Shown: positions 5,517-12,788 of the stretch, in pieces | How positions within the stretch are numbered: position 1 is the first letter of the stretch | Layout: the number at the start of each line of letters is the position of its first letter | Source: Candidatus Nitrosopumilus sp. | GTDB taxonomy: Archaea > Thermoproteota > Nitrososphaeria > Nitrososphaerales > Nitrosopumilaceae | Reading direction: 5' to 3' | NCBI GenBank assembly: GCA_022758935.1 | Contig: JAEMQG010000006.1 | Location: 1-13,760 of the forward strand | DNA length: 13,760 nt | Program-made: the position numbers and the translations under genes | The notes under the pieces: model-generated | Told to the model about the DNA's origin: nothing | Seen by the model: only the letters and a program-made list of their open reading frames with translations | Databases searched by the model: none

Positions 5517-6293
5517 ATGGAATTACTTGTAGCATACCAAGATGACCCTGCGGGGTATAATATGGCGAAATTTCTCTCCAAAAATATGACACAAGATGGC
5601 GAAATTTTTCGTGGAAAGTACTATGATTTACTAATAATTGAAACTCCTGTAATTACTGCTGATTGGTTAGAAGAAAAATATGATTATGATGGGTTTGTTT
5701 TTCTCTCAAAGCATGCAGCAGAATCTGGCATATTAGCTCTTACTTGTCATAGCACTGGCAATTTTTCAAAAGCCCAATTTGGAGGAAATGACCGAGAGGT
5801 AGCAATTCCTCATCCTAACCTTCAAAAAGAATATCTTCAAACCCTCTGGAAAAACAAATCTCAGTTCTTAGATTTTCAAATTACAATCGAAGCTACACAC
5901 CATGGACCTACAGCATTGACTAAGCCTAGTATCTTCATTGAAATTGGTACGACTGAAAAACAGTGGACAGATGTTTCTCTGTGTAATTCAGTTGCGGTTT
6001 TAATACATTATGTGATGAGTAAAAATATCAAATCATCTCCGGTCGCAATTTGTTTTGGAGGTACACACTATCCTGAAAAATTCACCGCTGAATTATTAGG
6101 TGGGAAATTTGCACTTGGAACCGTTGTGCCAAAACATGCACTTGAAAACCTCGACGAAAATTTATTTATTCATATTTTAGAGCAAAACAAAATGGCAAAA
6201 GCGGCTCTTTTAGATTGGAATGGATTAGGTTCCAACAAGCAAAAGATAATTAATTTTCTAAATGAGACCAATCTCGAGGTAATCCAACTTTGA
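5517..6293 (+). CDS. dtdA: D-aminoacyl-tRNA deacylase (archaeal/plant type)
   Basis: Removes D-amino acids mis-attached to tRNA, recycling the tRNA and protecting translation. The 258 residues carry the DtdA (GEK1-like) hallmarks: FLSKHAAES at 62-70, LTCHSTGN at 75-82, IEATHHGP at 124-131 and FGGTHYP at 180-186. The conserved histidines probably bind the catalytic metal. It is unrelated in fold to bacterial DTD and is the usual archaeal enzyme. ATG at 5517 follows a TATA box by 29 bases. Its TGA overlaps the TTG start of ogt (TTGA), so the two form a coupled two-gene operon. Confidence 0.95.
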   Translation: MELLVAYQDDPAGYNMAKFLSKNMTQDGEIFRGKYYDLLIIETPVITADWLEEKYDYDGFVFLSKHAAESGILALTCHSTGNFSKAQFGGNDREVAIPHPNLQKEYLQTLWKNKSQFLDFQITIEATHHGPTALTKPSIFIEIGTTEKQWTDVSLCNSVAVLIHYVMSKNIKSSPVAICFGGTHYPEKFTAELLGGKFALGTVVPKHALENLDENLFIHILEQNKMAKAALLDWNGLGSNKQKIINFLNETNLEVIQL

Positions 6294-6589
6294 ATCTTGA
6301 TAAAAGAATTTACAAAAAATTACTTGAAGTACCTAAAGGAAAAGTAACTACCTATTGGGAATTAGCAAAATCAGTTGGTTTAAAAAATGGACAAAGAGTA
6401 GTTGGAAAAATCATGAACAGAAATCCGTATCCTGTAATAATCCCATGTCACAGAGTTGTAAAAGCCGATGGCCATGTCGGAGGGTATGCATACGGTGACT
6501 CGATTAAATCTAATATGTTAATTAGAGAAGGAATTAAAATCAAAAATGGGAAAATTTTTAATTTGGAAAATAGTATCTATCGATTCTAA
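6290..6589 (+). CDS. ogt: Methylated-DNA--protein-cysteine methyltransferase (minimal MGMT/Ogt)
   Basis: Suicide repair protein that transfers alkyl groups from O6-alkylguanine to its own cysteine. The active-site motif IPCHRVV is intact (Cys53, His54), so this is a methyltransferase rather than an alkyltransferase-like protein, which lacks the Cys. Tyr22 and Arg36 (GQRVVGKIMNRNP) match the base-flipping Tyr and Arg-finger residues of the family, and LIREG at 77-81 matches the conserved helix. With 99 residues it contains only the C-terminal catalytic/DNA-binding domain and lacks the N-terminal domain of full MGMT (about 150-180 residues). Starting at TTG in the dtdA stop codon, it is co-translated with dtdA. 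It ends in a 4-base convergent overlap with rpl19e. Confidence 0.93.
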   Translation: MNLDKRIYKKLLEVPKGKVTTYWELAKSVGLKNGQRVVGKIMNRNPYPVIIPCHRVVKADGHVGGYAYGDSIKSNMLIREGIKIKNGKIFNLENSIYRF

Positions 6590-7047
6590 GTAGTTCTCTT
6601 GGAAATCATTTCTTCCATCAATGTTCTTAAATGAGCTTTGTTTCTTATGGTATTTCCACCCACTTTTTTGTAAAGTGTCCAAAATTCTGGATTCGTTAAA
6701 TTCTTTCTATCTTTGGCGATTTTTAATAATCTTCGTAATGAGCGAACTTTGGCAACGTATACTTCTTTCTTTCCAACTCTTGCACCTTTTCTACCCTGTT
6801 TAGAACCCTGAGTTGTTCCTCTTTTATTTTTTTGAGCTTTTTTAGTATGTGCTCTTCCTCTAGAAGTTCCAACGATTGATTTTATTTTAATTGTATTTGC
6901 TGTTATTAAACTACGTATATTTTCTCTTGTAATCGCATCAGCTACGTCATCTAGATGATCTACATCAAATCTTATTCTATGAACTCCGACACCGGTAATT
7001 CGCGATGCCAGTCTTTTTTTAGCTTTAAGATTTACTACCACTTGCAC
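6586..7047 (-). CDS. rpl19e: Large-subunit ribosomal protein L19e
   Basis: Archaeal/eukaryotic-specific rRNA-binding protein of the large subunit. The sequence has the family N-terminus (VVNLKAKKRLASRITGVG), the highly basic extended middle (RGTTQGSKQGRKGARVGKK), and a helical C-terminus (WTLYKKVGGNTIRNKAHL). The length is about 153 residues. The start is GTG at 7047, with GGGAG five bases upstream. A second in-frame GTG at 7041, giving MVVNLKAKK, is equally plausible from homologous N-termini. Either way the gene begins inside rpl32e (overlap 17-23 bases), so translation is coupled. Its TAG lies inside the stop of the convergent ogt gene. Confidence 0.95.
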   Translation of the reverse strand: MQVVVNLKAKKRLASRITGVGVHRIRFDVDHLDDVADAITRENIRSLITANTIKIKSIVGTSRGRAHTKKAQKNKRGTTQGSKQGRKGARVGKKEVYVAKVRSLRRLLKIAKDRKNLTNPEFWTLYKKVGGNTIRNKAHLRTLMEEMISKRTT

Positions 7048-7429
7048 TCACTCTCCCATTAAAAATTTTGAATTTACTCTCCATCGCTTTTACAATGATT
7101 TCTTTTCTTTTTCTAGTCCCAACACCATGACCAAATCGCACTCCATCTGTTTTTGGGTTTAGTTTCTCCAAATCTTTAATTGTATGAATTAGATTATCTG
7201 TATATCCTGAAGGATGTAATCCTTTTGCCTCTCTAGGTCCTCCATAACCTACTTTGACAAGGCCTGGACGACCCCTGCTTTTTTGTTTTCTTTGATGATG
7301 ATCAACTCCTTTTGGTTTTCTCCAATTTGTCTCTAATCTTACAAGACGCCAGCTTTCAGGTCGGGCAAAGTCTGGATTATGTCCTTTAACTTCTTGCCTT
7401 TTAGCTAACTTCTCTTTATTAATCAACAT
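7025..7429 (-). CDS. rpl32e: Large-subunit ribosomal protein L32e
   Basis: Archaeal/eukaryotic-specific large-subunit protein. The 134 residues include the family block FARPESWRLVRLETNWRKP, the basic Gly-rich DHHQRKQKSRGRPGLVKVGYGGP, and HPSGYTDNLIH. In many archaea rpl32e-rpl19e sit within the large spc ribosomal cluster after rpl6. Here the pair is a free-standing two-gene operon flanked by ogt and pckA. ATG at 7429 follows a TATA box by about 25 bases, so it is probably leaderless. Confidence 0.96.
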   Translation of the reverse strand: MLINKEKLAKRQEVKGHNPDFARPESWRLVRLETNWRKPKGVDHHQRKQKSRGRPGLVKVGYGGPREAKGLHPSGYTDNLIHTIKDLEKLNPKTDGVRFGHGVGTRKRKEIIVKAMESKFKIFNGRVSASGSKS

Positions 7430-7449
7430 TAATTTGATTCTTGAAATTT

Positions 7450-7457
7450 TAAATAAA
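7450..7457 (-). promoter_or_regulatory. TATA box of rpl32e-rpl19e
   Basis: TTTATTTA on the minus strand is centred about 25 bases before the rpl32e ATG. An AAAATTT stretch continues it toward the gene. Confidence 0.5.
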
Positions 7458-7580
7458 TACGTTCCTAGATGAAAAAATCAGACTGATAAGAAAGAGATAA
7501 TAAGGAAACTTAAGGCGAATCGAAATATCTCATGACTAGGACTGGGATTGTCACAATAATTGTTAGTGAGGGTATTTTGT

Positions 7581-9185
7581 TTGACTAATGTTGTGGGTCC
7601 TATTGTGAATGACAAATTTTTTTCACAATTGCAAGATTTTAAAATAAATCCATCTACCGTATATCGTAATTTATTAGTAGAAGACTTGGTCAAAACTGCA
7701 GTTAATCTAAATGAAGGAGTAATAAATTCAACTGGTTCCCTCTCTGTAAATACTGGAAAATATACAGGCAGATCTCCTGACGATCGATATATTGTATATG
7801 ATGCTAAGACGCGAGATACAGTAGACTGGGGAAAAATCAACCATCAATTTCCAAGTGATAAATTTGAAAAAATTCTTGAAAAAATGAAGTACTTTGTAGA
7901 TGGAAAAGATCTTTTTGTATTTGACGGATTTGTAGGTGCTGATAAAGAAAATCGTCTGGCAATTCGAGTAATTAATGATCATACTTGGCAAAGTCTTTTT
8001 GCAAGACAACTGTTCATAAGACCCTCAAAAGAGGAACTAGAGAATCATGAACCTGAGTTTACTGTAATGTGTATTAATGATTTTAAAGCAATTCCTGAAG
8101 TTGATGGTACTGCATCTGATATTTTTATACTAATTGATTTGACTAGAAAAATTGTTTTGATTGGAGGAACTCAATATGCAGGCGAAATGAAAAAATCTAT
8201 GTTTGCTATAATGAATTTTCTATTGCCAGAACGCGATATATTTCCAATGCACTGTTCTGCAAATATTGGAAAAAATAATGACACTGCTCTATTCTTCGGT
8301 TTATCTGGTACCGGAAAAACCACCCTTTCAGCTGATCCTAATAGGCGATTAATTGGTGACGATGAACATGGTTGGTCTAACAATGGAATATTCAATTTTG
8401 AAGGTGGATGTTATGCAAAATGCATAAATCTCAGTCAAGAAGCAGAACCTGAAATCTGGAATGCGATAAAACCTGGAGCCGTACTTGAAAATGTTGTACT
8501 TGTTGGTGGTAAACCTGACTATGATGATAACAAATTAACTGAAAATACTCGTGTTGCATACCCTTTAGATTACATTCCAGGAGCTGTAATTCCAAGTATA
8601 GGTGGTAATCCAAAAGTAATTGTATTTCTAACTGCAGATGCAATGGGTGTTTTACCACCTATATCTAGATTAACAAAAGAAGGTGCGATGTATCATTTTA
8701 TGTCTGGTTACACCAGTAAACTAGCTGGAACTGAACGTGGAATTAAAGAACCTAAATCTGTATTTTCTCAATGTTTTGGAGCACCATTTATGCCTAGACC
8801 TGCATCTGTTTATGCAAAGATTCTTGGAGAGAAAATCAATAAACATAATTCCGTTGTTTATCTTGTAAACACTGGATGGTCTGGGGGGCAATATGGTATT
8901 GGTAAAAGAATTAAAATAAAGTATAGTCGAGCTATGGTGACCGCAGCTCTGACTGGTGCTCTTAATAATATAAAGTACCGACATAATGATTTATTCAATC
9001 TAGATATTCCCACCGAGGTTCCAGATGTTCCAGAAGAAATTCTTGATCCAAAAAATACTTGGTCAGATAAAGACTCGTATGATCTATCTGCAAAAGAATT
9101 AGCTCAAATGTTTATTGAGAACTTTAAGAAATTTGAGAAAGTTGCACCAGAAATATTAAATTCAGGCCCTAAACCTACACCTTAG
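7581..9185 (+). CDS. pckA: Phosphoenolpyruvate carboxykinase (ATP)
   Basis: Interconverts oxaloacetate + ATP and PEP + CO2 + ADP, linking the C4 acid pool to gluconeogenesis. It is the ATP-dependent type: GRSPDDR at 63-69, GGTQYAGEMKKS at 195-206, MHCSANIG at 223-230, P-loop GLSGTGKTT at 240-248 and the metal-binding LIGDDEHGW at 257-265. I prefer TTG at 7581 (534 aa, starting MTNVVGPIVNDKF). The in-frame TTG at 7560 would add LVRVFCL and has a TATA-like AAATATCT at 7523-7530. Neither start has an ideal promoter. The roughly 150-base region back to rpl32e contains several A/T boxes and a short out-of-frame ORF. The end overlaps the convergent protease gene by 11 bases. In an autotrophic ammonia oxidiser the enzyme would feed PEP to sugar synthesis; that is inference. 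Confidence 0.95.
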   Translation: MTNVVGPIVNDKFFSQLQDFKINPSTVYRNLLVEDLVKTAVNLNEGVINSTGSLSVNTGKYTGRSPDDRYIVYDAKTRDTVDWGKINHQFPSDKFEKILEKMKYFVDGKDLFVFDGFVGADKENRLAIRVINDHTWQSLFARQLFIRPSKEELENHEPEFTVMCINDFKAIPEVDGTASDIFILIDLTRKIVLIGGTQYAGEMKKSMFAIMNFLLPERDIFPMHCSANIGKNNDTALFFGLSGTGKTTLSADPNRRLIGDDEHGWSNNGIFNFEGGCYAKCINLSQEAEPEIWNAIKPGAVLENVVLVGGKPDYDDNKLTENTRVAYPLDYIPGAVIPSIGGNPKVIVFLTADAMGVLPPISRLTKEGAMYHFMSGYTSKLAGTERGIKEPKSVFSQCFGAPFMPRPASVYAKILGEKINKHNSVVYLVNTGWSGGQYGIGKRIKIKYSRAMVTAALTGALNNIKYRHNDLFNLDIPTEVPDVPEEILDPKNTWSDKDSYDLSAKELAQMFIENFKKFEKVAPEILNSGPKPTP

Positions 9186-11220
9186 TTTTTTTCCTTACTG
9201 TTATCATTCCAATTACTCCTAAACCTATGATAATCCCCGAAACTATTGCTATCTGTCTTTCTGGAATATGTTCAGATTCAAATTTATTCCAAGTATTTTC
9301 ATTTACTGAATTTACTTCAATAGTATTGAATGCATCAAAAGTTTTTTCATCAACTTTGATTTTTGCGTCAATCCAATATTCAACGTTTTCATAAATTTTT
9401 ATAGATGCATTTCTTTCTGGAGTTGCAGTAGTGGTTTCAGTTTTTCCATCTTTGCTGTTTTTTATTGAAATTTTTGCAAAATTCCATTGTAATGGATGAT
9501 GAATCATAAAGTTAAGTTTTCCGTCTTGTTGACTTACAGAAATTGAGCCCTCGGTATAATGGATCAAAAAAGGAATTACATATTTTACCTCATCATGAAT
9601 TATGAATATTCTTCCTTCATGATCCCCATAATTTTGTCCTAAAATTTTCATTTTTATTTTCAGATCATTTCCTTCTAGAACATATTCAAATTGTACAAAA
9701 TCAGGTCCTTCAAACTCTACTTTTAAATTTTCCAATGTTCCTTCTATGAGTTTTAAATGTAATTGTTTTTGGGCAATTGAATTGTCTAATGAAGTATAAA
9801 CTACAAAGTTTGGGGGGGTGATGATTAATTTTGCTTGAAATGCTTTTGCAATATTTAGCCTACCGGATCCAGAATCACTTAATGAAAATTCCTGTCCATA
9901 AGCATCAGAAACACGTTCAGACGTAGTTAGTAACAATGATTTAATCTCATGATGATGAATGTCTGGATATTTTTCAAGCAATAATGCTGCTGCTCCACTG
10001 ACATGCGGGGCAGCAAAACTTGTACCACTAGTAAAATTATACCCTCCCCCGATTTGTGTAGTATTGATATATGCACCTGGAGCTACGATGTCTGGTTTTA
10101 TGTAAAATGGTGAAACTGGTCCTCTTGAACTAAAGTGAGCAATAAAGTCTGGATTATAAAAAAGATGTAAACTTGCTTTATTTTCATCTTGCAATAATTC
10201 TTTGATTTCTAATCCATCTTTTCTATCAATTGAAACCACTGGAATTTGCGGTTTATAATCGGATTTAACAAATTCATGTATTAATTCGCCAAGAAAAATT
10301 CCTGATTCATTATTGTATACTATCAAAGCTTTAGCTCCTGCATTTGCCGCGTTTTTTTCCTTTGTAGAAAAATATAGTAGTTCCCCTTTAACATCACTTC
10401 CCCTTTCAACAAGAAGAATTGAATTTGTCACATTGATTTTTTTGAGATCTTCTTCTTTTCCAAAACCCCCAAAAATTATTTCAGCAATTACTGGCTCATT
10501 TAATTTAGAAGAGCCCACCATTGGAATTACTGTATACTGTTTTTCATTAACTTCTAGTGTTGCAACTAAACTTGATGTTAAATTATTGTATGTTGCACCA
10601 ACTGTTACAGAGCCAAAATCTCTTCCAGGACTTCCAATTGTCCTAGGTGTTGGGCCATCATTACCTGCAGCTGTCACTACAAAAATTTCTTTTTCAAGTG
10701 CTTTATTCACTGCATTATCGATCTTTTCATTTGTCTGATTTACTCCTAGACTAATATTGATTATATCTGCACCATCTTCAATTGCCTTATCTATAGCTTT
10801 TATGATCAAATCTGATGATACTGCTTCACCATTTTCTGAAACTTTGTATGCCAGAATTTTTGCTTTTGGGGCTACTCCTACTAAATGTCCATCTGCAGCA
10901 ATTATTCCAGCAACTTGTGTACCATGACCATTGGTGTCAAGGGGAGGTTTACCTTCCTGGATGAAATTATATCCTCCAACCACTTTTCCATCTGGCCCCC
11001 ATCCATAAAGATCTGGATGATTAAAATCTACACCTGTATCGATTATGGCAACTTTGATTCCATTGCCTTTAATTCCTTCAAGTTGTGGAATATTTGCTCC
11101 AACAAACGGGACACTTCTATTTAGATACGTATGAAGATCATCATTTGATTCAAAGAAATGCAAAAAAAACAAAGATGCTAAAATGGTTACAATGAAAACA
11201 AAAACTACTAAAAGTTTCAC
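9175..11220 (-). CDS. Membrane-anchored subtilisin-like serine protease (S8) with PA domain
   Basis: Extracytoplasmic endopeptidase of 681 residues. Residues 1-23 are a hydrophobic signal peptide or anchor after MK. The S8 triad is intact: Asp61 in IIDTGVDFNHPD, His99 in NGHGTQVAG and Ser401 in TSGTSFAAPHVSG, with oxyanion Asn187 in AAGNDGP. A long insert between Asn187 and Ser401, including NAGAKALIVYNNESG, is a PA domain of the type that gates access in lactocepin and C5a peptidase. A beta-rich C-terminal region follows. A transmembrane helix near 652-674 (IAIVSGIIIGLGVIGMITV) and a basic RKKTKV tail then anchor the protein, with the catalytic domain outside. Between the N-terminus and Asp61 there are only about 35 residues, too short for a full inhibitor propeptide. 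The start is GTG at 11220; an in-frame TAA lies at 11238-11236. The substrate is unknown. Confidence 0.93.
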   Translation of the reverse strand: MKLLVVFVFIVTILASLFFLHFFESNDDLHTYLNRSVPFVGANIPQLEGIKGNGIKVAIIDTGVDFNHPDLYGWGPDGKVVGGYNFIQEGKPPLDTNGHGTQVAGIIAADGHLVGVAPKAKILAYKVSENGEAVSSDLIIKAIDKAIEDGADIINISLGVNQTNEKIDNAVNKALEKEIFVVTAAGNDGPTPRTIGSPGRDFGSVTVGATYNNLTSSLVATLEVNEKQYTVIPMVGSSKLNEPVIAEIIFGGFGKEEDLKKINVTNSILLVERGSDVKGELLYFSTKEKNAANAGAKALIVYNNESGIFLGELIHEFVKSDYKPQIPVVSIDRKDGLEIKELLQDENKASLHLFYNPDFIAHFSSRGPVSPFYIKPDIVAPGAYINTTQIGGGYNFTSGTSFAAPHVSGAAALLLEKYPDIHHHEIKSLLLTTSERVSDAYGQEFSLSDSGSGRLNIAKAFQAKLIITPPNFVVYTSLDNSIAQKQLHLKLIEGTLENLKVEFEGPDFVQFEYVLEGNDLKIKMKILGQNYGDHEGRIFIIHDEVKYVIPFLIHYTEGSISVSQQDGKLNFMIHHPLQWNFAKISIKNSKDGKTETTTATPERNASIKIYENVEYWIDAKIKVDEKTFDAFNTIEVNSVNENTWNKFESEHIPERQIAIVSGIIIGLGVIGMITVRKKTKV
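9186..9192 (+). terminator. T7 tract after pckA
   Basis: Seven Ts follow the pckA stop immediately. They lie inside the 3' coding part of the protease gene on the other strand, so the pckA terminator would be embedded in the opposing gene. Confidence 0.4.
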
Positions 11221-11267
11221 AATTATGTCATGTTTTTAGCAAGTAAAAACTAATTGGATAGTAAAGC

Positions 11268-11276
11268 AATAAATGG
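11268..11276 (+). promoter_or_regulatory. TATA-like element of sod
   Basis: AATAAATGG is centred 26 bases before the ATG at 11298. A stronger-looking ATAAATATTTAAT at 11278-11290 is too close to the start codon to serve this gene unless initiation is internal. Confidence 0.3.
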
Positions 11277-11297
11277 AATAAATATTTAATCCACTAC

Positions 11298-11918
11298 ATG
11301 GGAAAATATACACTTCCAACAATGCCCTATGCTTATGATGCACTAGAACCTCATATTGACGCAAGAACAATGGAGATTCATCATACAAAACATCATCAAA
11401 CATACACCGACAAACTTAATGCAGCTCTCGAAGGCTGTTCTTCTGAAATACAAAATAAGGACATCATAGACATTTTGTCTAACCTTAATCAAGTACCTGA
11501 AGGACAACGAGGTGCCATTAATTTCAATGGTGGTGGCTATGACAATCATAGGTTATTTTGGAACAACATGAAACCAAACGGAGGTGGAGAGCCTGGGGGC
11601 TCAATTGCCGATGCAATCAAGAGTTCTTTCGGAAGCTTTTCAGACTTCAAAGAGAAATTCTCATCAACCTCTGCAGTAATTCAAGGCAGTGGTTGGGGTT
11701 GGTTAGTCTACAATTCAATCTCTAAAAAGGTTGAGTACAAATCTATGCCAAACCAAACTAGTCCTAGAACTGAAGGATTGATACCGTTACTGGGCTGTGA
11801 TGTTTGGGAACATGCATACTATCTAAAATACCAAAATAAAAGACCAGACTATATTGCATCTTGGTGGAATGTAGTTAATTGGGATGAAGTAGAACATAGA
11901 TTCTCACAGGCAAAATAA
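11298..11918 (+). CDS. sodA: Superoxide dismutase (Fe/Mn family)
   Basis: Dismutates superoxide to oxygen and peroxide in the cytoplasm, with no signal peptide. All four metal ligands are present: His28 (MEIHHTKHH), His84 (YDNHRLFW), Asp168 and His172 (GCDVWEHAYY). The gateway residue Tyr36 is also present. Gly-rich NGGGYDNH and Gln153 (NQTSP) resemble manganese-type second-sphere residues, while Cys167 before Asp168 is seen in several iron enzymes, so metal preference (Mn, Fe or either) is open. The 206-residue length is normal and the N-terminus KYTLPTMPYAYDALEPHI is complete. It is divergent from the protease gene with 77 bases between, and is followed by a strong T-tract. Confidence 0.96.
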   Translation: MGKYTLPTMPYAYDALEPHIDARTMEIHHTKHHQTYTDKLNAALEGCSSEIQNKDIIDILSNLNQVPEGQRGAINFNGGGYDNHRLFWNNMKPNGGGEPGGSIADAIKSSFGSFSDFKEKFSSTSAVIQGSGWGWLVYNSISKKVEYKSMPNQTSPRTEGLIPLLGCDVWEHAYYLKYQNKRPDYIASWWNVVNWDEVEHRFSQAK

Positions 11919-11932
11919 ACTTCTAATCTTTA

Positions 11933-11940
11933 TTTTTTTT
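11933..11940 (+). terminator. T8 terminator after sod
   Basis: TTTTTTTT follows the sod stop by about 15 bases, the longest T-run in the window. It is a likely archaeal factor-independent termination site. Confidence 0.5.
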
Positions 11941-12325
11941 ATCTAATAGTATGTTTTCATATTTTGATCTTATTCTTATTGAAAAAGTAACTCCAATTTC
12001 TTTTTTGTTTGATTTTTAAATTAAAGGACTATTTCAATTGAAAGAATTACTGTCGCTTTAGCATGATTATTTCTATTGATGATCGTATTGCATCTTCTAC
12101 AACAGTGCAATCTTTGTATTTATCTTTCTAAATTTTTTACTTAATTTATTTTTACATGACTAATTTTGGTTTCTAAGAATAATGTTTCATCTCTTCTAAT
12201 TTTTCCTTTTGACTTTAATATTTTTCCGCTTATTTATTGAATGTTTTTGAAAAGGATAAAATTATTTAAATTCATATTCACAAATCTATTGTCTTGTTTA
12301 ACATTTGTTTTTATTCGACGAATGA

Positions 12326-12333
12326 ATTTATAA
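12326..12333 (+). promoter_or_regulatory. TATA box of pfdA-ftsY
   Basis: ATTTATAA is centred about 28 bases before the ATG at 12358, again predicting a leaderless mRNA for the pfdA-ftsY unit. Confidence 0.5.
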
Positions 12334-12357
12334 CCATCTATGGATCTTTTGTTGTAA

Positions 12358-12783
12358 ATGAGTGAAGAACAGGCACAACAATTGATGCAACAAATGCAAA
12401 TGCTCGAAACTTATTTTGCTGATTTATCTCAACGGGAAGTGACACTTATCGGTGTTTTAAGGGAATCTATCGCTGCAATCGAATCAATAAAATCATTGAA
12501 ACTAAAACCTACTTCTGATGCTTTAGTCCCTATCGGAATGGGGACTTATGTGCAAACAAAAATCTCTGCTACTGACAAAATTGTTTTGAATATTGGTTCA
12601 GGAATTGCGGTTGAGAAAAATTCTGATTCTGCTATAAATTATCTTGAAGCAAAAATTAAAGAAATTGAGGTTGCATTAAATGATGTTACTTCAAGAAAAC
12701 AGGAAGTAGTAGCAAGATTAGAACATGGCAAAGATAAAATGAATCAACTTATGGAAGCCTCATCTCAAAATATTTCAGGATAA
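12358..12783 (+). CDS. pfdA: Prefoldin alpha subunit
   Basis: Subunit of the hexameric alpha2-beta4 chaperone that holds unfolded proteins and hands them to the thermosome. The 141 residues have the alpha-prefoldin layout: an N-terminal coiled coil at about 1-48 (EEQAQQLMQQMQMLETYF), a central beta-hairpin region at 55-90 with DALVPIGMGTYVQTKI and KIVLNIGSGIAVEK, and a C-terminal coiled coil at 91-135. The beta subunit is not in the window. ftsY starts 5 bases after its stop. The pfdA-ftsY pair is a known archaeal arrangement, placing a nascent-chain chaperone with the SRP receptor. Confidence 0.95.
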   Translation: MSEEQAQQLMQQMQMLETYFADLSQREVTLIGVLRESIAAIESIKSLKLKPTSDALVPIGMGTYVQTKISATDKIVLNIGSGIAVEKNSDSAINYLEAKIKEIEVALNDVTSRKQEVVARLEHGKDKMNQLMEASSQNISG

Positions 12784-12788
12784 AAATA

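Larger units (their letters stand above)
11919..12357 (+). other. Long AT-rich intergenic region
   Basis: This 439-base stretch holds no convincing gene on either strand. I found no tRNA, rRNA or CRISPR-like arrangement. It contains the sod T-tract, a perfect 12-base palindrome TTTCAATTGAAA (12032-12043) next to a TATA-like TTTTTAAATTA (12013-12023), a 22-codon ORF from ATG 12063 to TAA 12131 followed by a T6 run, a second AT box near 12260-12271, and the pfdA promoter at the right end. A small RNA or degraded gene is possible but unproven. Confidence 0.5.

Noticed and set aside
7532..7588. 18-codon ATG ORF overlapping the pckA start, considered as a regulatory upstream ORF
   Set aside because: Its only AT box is at poor spacing, the peptide has no feature, and ORFs this short are expected by chance. 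It does, however, add to the uncertainty of the pckA start.
11919..12357. tRNA or a lost L18Ae/LX gene in the gap before pfdA
   Set aside because: I found no cloverleaf-like arrangement, and frames on both strands are broken by stops every few codons with no L18Ae-like peptide.
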